Shown here piece by piece: positions 7,301 to 9,209 of a stretch of 9,209 nt of DNA. Below the pieces are notes generated by a model. It searched no databases. It had not been told where the DNA came from and saw only the letters and a program-made list of their open reading frames with translations. The stretch lies in the NCBI GenBank assembly GCA_031255915.1, contig JAIRRP010000016.1, positions 1 to 9,209 of the forward strand. Direction: 5' to 3'. A program made the translations under genes and the position numbers. Each line of letters opens with the position of its first letter. The first letter of the stretch is position 1. Source of the DNA: Puniceicoccales bacterium. Lineage in GTDB: Bacteria; Verrucomicrobiota; Verrucomicrobiia; Opitutales; JAIRLG01.

Positions 7301-7941
7301 GGATGTTCTGGGTCGAGTGCCCTGGACCGATGGGTAGCAATGTCTTCCCAAGGGATCATGGCCTGAAGAACGGCATCATCGAGGTGCTGGAAGGTATTGA
7401 TCTCATGGGATGTTCTGAAACCGTCGAAAAAATGCATAAATGGAATGCGGCTGCGCAGCGTTGCGATATGGGCGATGCAGGCCATATCGTGCGCTTCTTG
7501 AACAGAGCTCGAAGAGAGCATGGCAAATCCCGTCTGTCGGCAGGCCATTACATCCGAATGATCTCCGAAGATCGATAGGGCATGAGTCGCAAGGCTCCTC
7601 GCGGTCACGTGCATGCAAAATGCCTGCAATTCTCCAGCGATTTTGTACAGGTTGGGGATCATGAGTAATAGGCCCTGTGAGGCGGTAAAGGTCGTCACTA
7701 AGGAACCGCATTGCAGTGCCCCATGTATCGCCCCGGCGACACCACCTTCGGATTGCATCTGGAAGACCTGTGGGATACTTCCCAGTAAATTCGGTTTCTG
7801 TTGCATAGCCCATTCGTCACAAAGTTCAGCCATGGGGGATGAGGGGGTTATGGGGTAAATGGCTACGAGTTCACTGAGGCGATAGGCGACATCGGCAACG
7901 GCTTCGTTGGCATCTGAAATTTTGTACAAATGGTTTTTCAT
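4393..7941 (-). CDS. nifJ: Pyruvate:ferredoxin (flavodoxin) oxidoreductase
   Basis: A single-chain 1182-residue PFOR, the family's normal size. It oxidatively decarboxylates pyruvate with CoA to acetyl-CoA and CO2, reducing ferredoxin or flavodoxin, in the cytosol. Domain I starts with the substrate motif YPITPSSPMAELCDEW (29-44). The central domains are followed by the linker YESIFYGLGSDGTVGANKN (426-444). A two-cluster ferredoxin domain has CIQCNKCVSVCP (C697/700/703/707) and CTGCRLCTEICP (C754/757/760/764). The TPP domain has GGDGWAYDIGYGG (974-986) and SNTGGQQSKST (1008-1018). Proximal cluster ligands are C825, C828, C853 and C1084. No required residue is missing. The frame is open upstream to 8118, but the ATG at 7941 (MKNHLYKISDANEA) is chosen: it gives the family N-terminus, and the extension would cross cloverleaf D. 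No Shine-Dalgarno is obvious. It appears monocistronic. Confidence 0.95.
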   Translation of the reverse strand: MKNHLYKISDANEAVADVAYRLSELVAIYPITPSSPMAELCDEWAMQQKPNLLGSIPQVFQMQSEGGVAGAIHGALQCGSLVTTFTASQGLLLMIPNLYKIAGELQAFCMHVTARSLATHALSIFGDHSDVMACRQTGFAMLSSSSVQEAHDMACIAHIATLRSRIPFMHFFDGFRTSHEINTFQHLDDAVLQAMIPWEDIATHRSRALDPEHPAVRGTAQNPDVFFQAREAANVHYQSLASELKSLMDQFAQLTHRHYGLFQYTGTPDAEHIVICMGSGCRTLEKTAQFLQKAGEKVGVLQVLLYRPFSIEDFLRIIPTTVRSIAILDRTKEPGSLGEPLYLDVVAAIEEGRSQGHLPLHFHPKIIAGRYGLGSKEFSPAMAKAIFDELKKESPKRHFTIGIEDDVTHLSLNYDPLFQLQEPSVYESIFYGLGSDGTVGANKNTIKIIGNATKNFTQAYFVYDSKKSGAMTISHLRFGPTAIEAPYLIQQANFIGCHQFSFLHTHDILKMAKPGTIFLLNSPYDAPHTWGRLSLELQRKIQQLQIKFHIIDAYSIAKKAGIGGRINAIMQTCYFAISKILPQEEAIQHIKESIRKTYGKKGEAIVQKNFEAVDLTLKHLKEIPVADLAATGISAHHSLSAGAPEFVRNVTQIMLSGHGDDLPVSAMPIDGTWPSGTACWEKRNIAEEIPLWDTSLCIQCNKCVSVCPHAAIRSKFYPENELKKDAPSTFCSVDFRSQAHPCHRFTIQVSPEDCTGCRLCTEICPARSKNEEGKKALTMTPKEEILEQERRHYQYFQTLPQPFIQATDLKSSQFCQPLFEFSGACAGCGETPYIKLLTQLFGDHLIIANATGCSSIYSGNLPTTPYTTNVEGHGPAWSNSLFEDNAEYGYGMRIACDQKYHMAEKLLKRKAPLLGDRYVELILHNLQATPQEIQQQRIYVQELRTKLAQEKDPESMALFGLAESLIRKSIWIIGGDGWAYDIGYGGLDHILASGRNINVLVLDTEVYSNTGGQQSKSTSMGAIAKFASAGKALPKKDLGLLAMSYGNGYVAQIAIGAKDSQAFTALMEAEAYDGPSLIIAYSHCNAHGYPLQLGLQQQKKAVESGYWLLYRHDPRRKSQQLSALTLDSKEPHLPLKEYMQTETRFNLLMRQNPERAEQLLRQEESHIFEKYAFYRKLAQPPA

Positions 7942-8029
7942 GTTTTTCGTATCGAGAATCGATGATGTGATGAAGCGGTTTTGCCGGTGTTGGTCAAGGA
8001 GTGACATTCCCGCCGAGAATCGCGTAGTC

Positions 8030-8129
8030 GCCCACCGCCTTTGGAGCCCTCCGGGCTCGTCCGCAGCGCGGACAACGGCCCAACTCAATGAAAAATTTTT
8101 CATTGAGTTGGGCCGCAAAGGCGGTGGGC
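8030..8129 (+). repeat. Cloverleaf repeat, copy D, in the nifJ 5' leader
   Basis: The closing stem GCCCACCGCCTTT (8030-8042) with AAAGGCGGTGGGC (8117-8129) is 13 bp perfect and extended by G8043-C8116. Arm 1 is GAGCCC-TCC-GGGCTC (8044-8058). Arm 2 is GTCCGC-AGC-GCGGAC (8059-8073), then AA. The long arm is an uninterrupted 40-bp palindrome, 8076-8095 with 8096-8115, unrelated in sequence to the long arms of A, B or C. It ends 88 nt before the nifJ start codon, so if transcription begins upstream it would form a large structure in the nifJ leader RNA. Confidence 0.9.
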
Positions 8130-8286
8130 AGTCCTATGTCCGAAGTTGAAGTTTGTCCTTTGTACAAAATGGGCCGCATGTCCTTCCCAAAATGCACGAC
8201 AGAGCGGGAATGAAGACTCGTGGATGGTTCCTCCCAAGCATCTTTGGGATGTATTTCAGGGAGCTTGAAAATGTCCGGGATGGTTT
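8130..8286. other. Spacer upstream of nifJ, probable promoter region
   Basis: No gene is visible. It contains a 10-bp palindrome TTTGTACAAA (8159-8168) and a small hairpin CCCAA...TTGGG (8233-8248). The nifJ promoter, on the minus strand, probably lies here, but no convincing -35/-10 pair could be picked. Confidence 0.3.
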
Positions 8287-8301
8287 ACCGCCTTTGCGCT
8301 A
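8287..8301 (-). repeat. Truncated cloverleaf repeat, fragment E
   Basis: CCGCCTTTGCGCTA (8288-8301) is identical to 1417-1430 of copy B, covering the closing-stem strand and the first bases of the long arm. The match ends in the CTAG tetranucleotide at the IS left end. No remaining part of a cloverleaf appears beyond the IS right end. It is best read as the left stub of a fifth copy in B orientation. Confidence 0.55.
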
Positions 8302-8302
8302 G

Positions 8303-9136
8303 AGTGTGTCATCAAAATCAGGCAGTGAAAAGAGAGATAGAGCGGATGCGGAATGTAGAAACAAAAGAGTGAATATTTTTAAAGTATCGAGTGGAAATAG
8401 AACGCCATCCTTTCATTTTAAGGAAAAGATTTTCAATGATGTGGCGCTTTTTGTAGATATTTTTATCATAAGAGCGTTGAAATTTTCTGTTGATCTTTGG
8501 CGGGATGATGGGGACAATACCGCGGGCAGAAAGAGAAAAGATGATATCGTCGGAATCATAGGCTTTGTCGGCGAGAACATAAGTGGCATCCAGGGATGCG
8601 ACCAATTCCAGTGCCCACTTGCAATCCGGTTCTGTACCTTCCGTTGCAATGACTTTGAGCAGATAACCAACCTTATCTACAGCCCCATAGGTCATTTCGT
8701 ATTGCGCCCCCTTTTGTGCGAGCCATTGCCTGGCTACCTCCCTTCGCTCGCTCCAATGCCGTACTGATGAACTTTGATATGCGTGGAATCCACCATCACC
8801 CACTCTAAGTCTGGCTCGCCATATAGATTGTCGATTAATTTTTCCACACACCGCGATCCCTCCAGCGGCTGAATCTACGGCAAATGTTTTCTAATCTCCA
8901 AAGTCCGGCGGAAGGTCCCTCCAGGGTGCCCCAGTCCTCAGTATCCAAAACACTGCATTTATAAATAATCGATTATCTCTGCCGTATCGCCCAACTGTTC
9001 CTTCCCTCCCGGGCAGCAACTTTTCCATCTTGTTCCACAATTCATCTGATAGGCCGTGCCTCCTATGTATCCTTTTTTCCATTTCATTTTTCTTCCCTCT
9101 CTTTTTCCCTTTGTCAATCTTTTTTGACGACACCTT
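8303..9136 (-). mobile_element. IS5-family insertion sequence, decayed
   Basis: An 834-bp element with imperfect 15-bp terminal inverted repeats (12/15 match): AGTGTGTCATCAAAA from 8303 and AAGGTGTCGTCAAAA read inward from 9136. Each end is flanked by CTAG (8299-8302 and 9137-9140), which fits the YTAR target of the IS5 group. The size, ends and two-part transposase gene fit small IS5-family elements of the IS427 type. The left flank is a cut-off cloverleaf and the right flank is the copied vapB upstream region, so the flanks may have been rearranged despite the matching CTAG. The 142-bp MITE at 106-247 is a shortened relative. Confidence 0.85.
8318..9082 (-). pseudogene. IS5-family DDE transposase, broken by a stop and frameshifts
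   Basis: The N-terminal piece (start ATG 9082, purine-rich GAGAGGGAAG upstream) reads HGLSDELWNKMEKLLPGREG and WILRTGAPWRDLPPDFGD, then stops at TAG (8893-8891), where relatives usually have Trp. The next segment (RRFSRWRDRGVW) needs a one-base shift. Another shift leads to EPDLEWVMVDSTHIKVHQYG, which carries the first catalytic Asp (codon 8790-8788). Further shifts separate GGSQAMARTKGG from the last open piece (8318-8851), which holds LADKAYDSDD and the catalytic Glu in KKRHIIENLFLKMKGWR. A single programmed frameshift, as in functional IS427-type elements, cannot repair this many breaks. All three catalytic residues survive but in different frames, so it is not expected to be active. Confidence 0.85.
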
Positions 9137-9143
9137 CTAGGCC

Positions 9144-9209
9144 AAAGACCAACGGAAGAAGAGAGTCCGTATGGAGAAAATTTCTACAATATACGTATGA
9201 GGTTATCAG
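9144..9209 (+). repeat. Right copy of the 66-bp inverted repeat (second vapBC-like promoter)
   Basis: The reverse complement is identical, base for base, to 1065-1130 upstream of vapB. Here the TACAAT and ATACGTAT elements point rightward out of the window. By analogy the window ends about 17 nt before a start codon. It begins 4 nt after the CTAG at the IS right end. A second vapBC copy just outside the window is inferred, not seen. Confidence 0.85.

Noticed and set aside
7942..8118. Upstream extension of nifJ by 59 residues to a start at 8118
   Set aside because: The extra residues are translated from cloverleaf D and spacer DNA and have no PFOR character. The ATG at 7941 gives the family's usual N-terminus and length.
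7994..8197. 67-codon minus-strand frame in the nifJ leader
   Set aside because: It is mostly cloverleaf D read through, with no family resemblance.
8130..8286. -35/-10 promoter for nifJ (TTGGGA with a TTGTAC about 17 nt away)
   Set aside because: The -10 is poor and alternatives are equally good, so no specific call was justified.

Overview
The window is 9.2 kb of bacterial DNA of roughly even base composition (estimated by eye). It carries chromosomal housekeeping genes: the end of a glycolytic GAPDH gene, sufC-sufB for Fe-S cluster assembly, tRNA-Ser(GCU) and a full-length pyruvate:ferredoxin oxidoreductase (nifJ/PFOR). PFOR together with a SUF pair suggests a lineage with anaerobic or mixed metabolism. 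The phylum cannot be fixed from the sequence. sufC and nifJ lack an obvious Shine-Dalgarno motif, whereas vapB has one. Intergenic DNA is crowded with repeats, as in a genome with active or recently active mobile elements.

Layout. 1-105 is the last 34 codons of gap (+). 106-247 is a 142-bp deletion derivative (MITE-like) of the same IS5-type element found near the right edge; it abuts the gap stop codon. 416-1047 is a vapBC-type toxin-antitoxin pair (-), with its probable promoter/operator at 1065-1130. 1231-1315 and 1416-1511 are two cloverleaf-shaped repeats (A, B). 1652-3810 is sufC-sufB (+), overlapping by ATGA. 3894-3986 is tRNA-Ser(GCU) (-). 4151-4257 is cloverleaf C. 4393-7941 is nifJ (-). 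8030-8129 is cloverleaf D, in the nifJ 5' leader. 8287-8301 is a fragment of a fifth copy (E), cut off by a decayed IS5-family element (8303-9136). The last 66 bases (9144-9209) are an exact inverted copy of the vapB upstream region.

Main finding. Four intergenic elements of 85-107 nt share one fold: a closing stem around a four-way junction, two 6-bp arms with 3-nt loops, and one long arm of 15-21 bp. Sequences differ between copies, but differences in one strand of a stem are matched by compensating changes in the other. In the long arm almost the whole sequence is replaced between copies while pairing is kept. The copies lie upstream of sufCB (A, B), downstream of nifJ (C) and in the nifJ leader (D). 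I do not recognise the family. It could be a non-autonomous mobile repeat, a structured RNA, or both.

Rearrangement. The 66-bp inverted repeats put a second vapBC-like promoter at the right edge, pointing out of the window. Together with the IS, the IS-derived MITE and the truncated cloverleaf E, they suggest that the suf-nifJ block is bounded by repeats able to mediate inversion or deletion.
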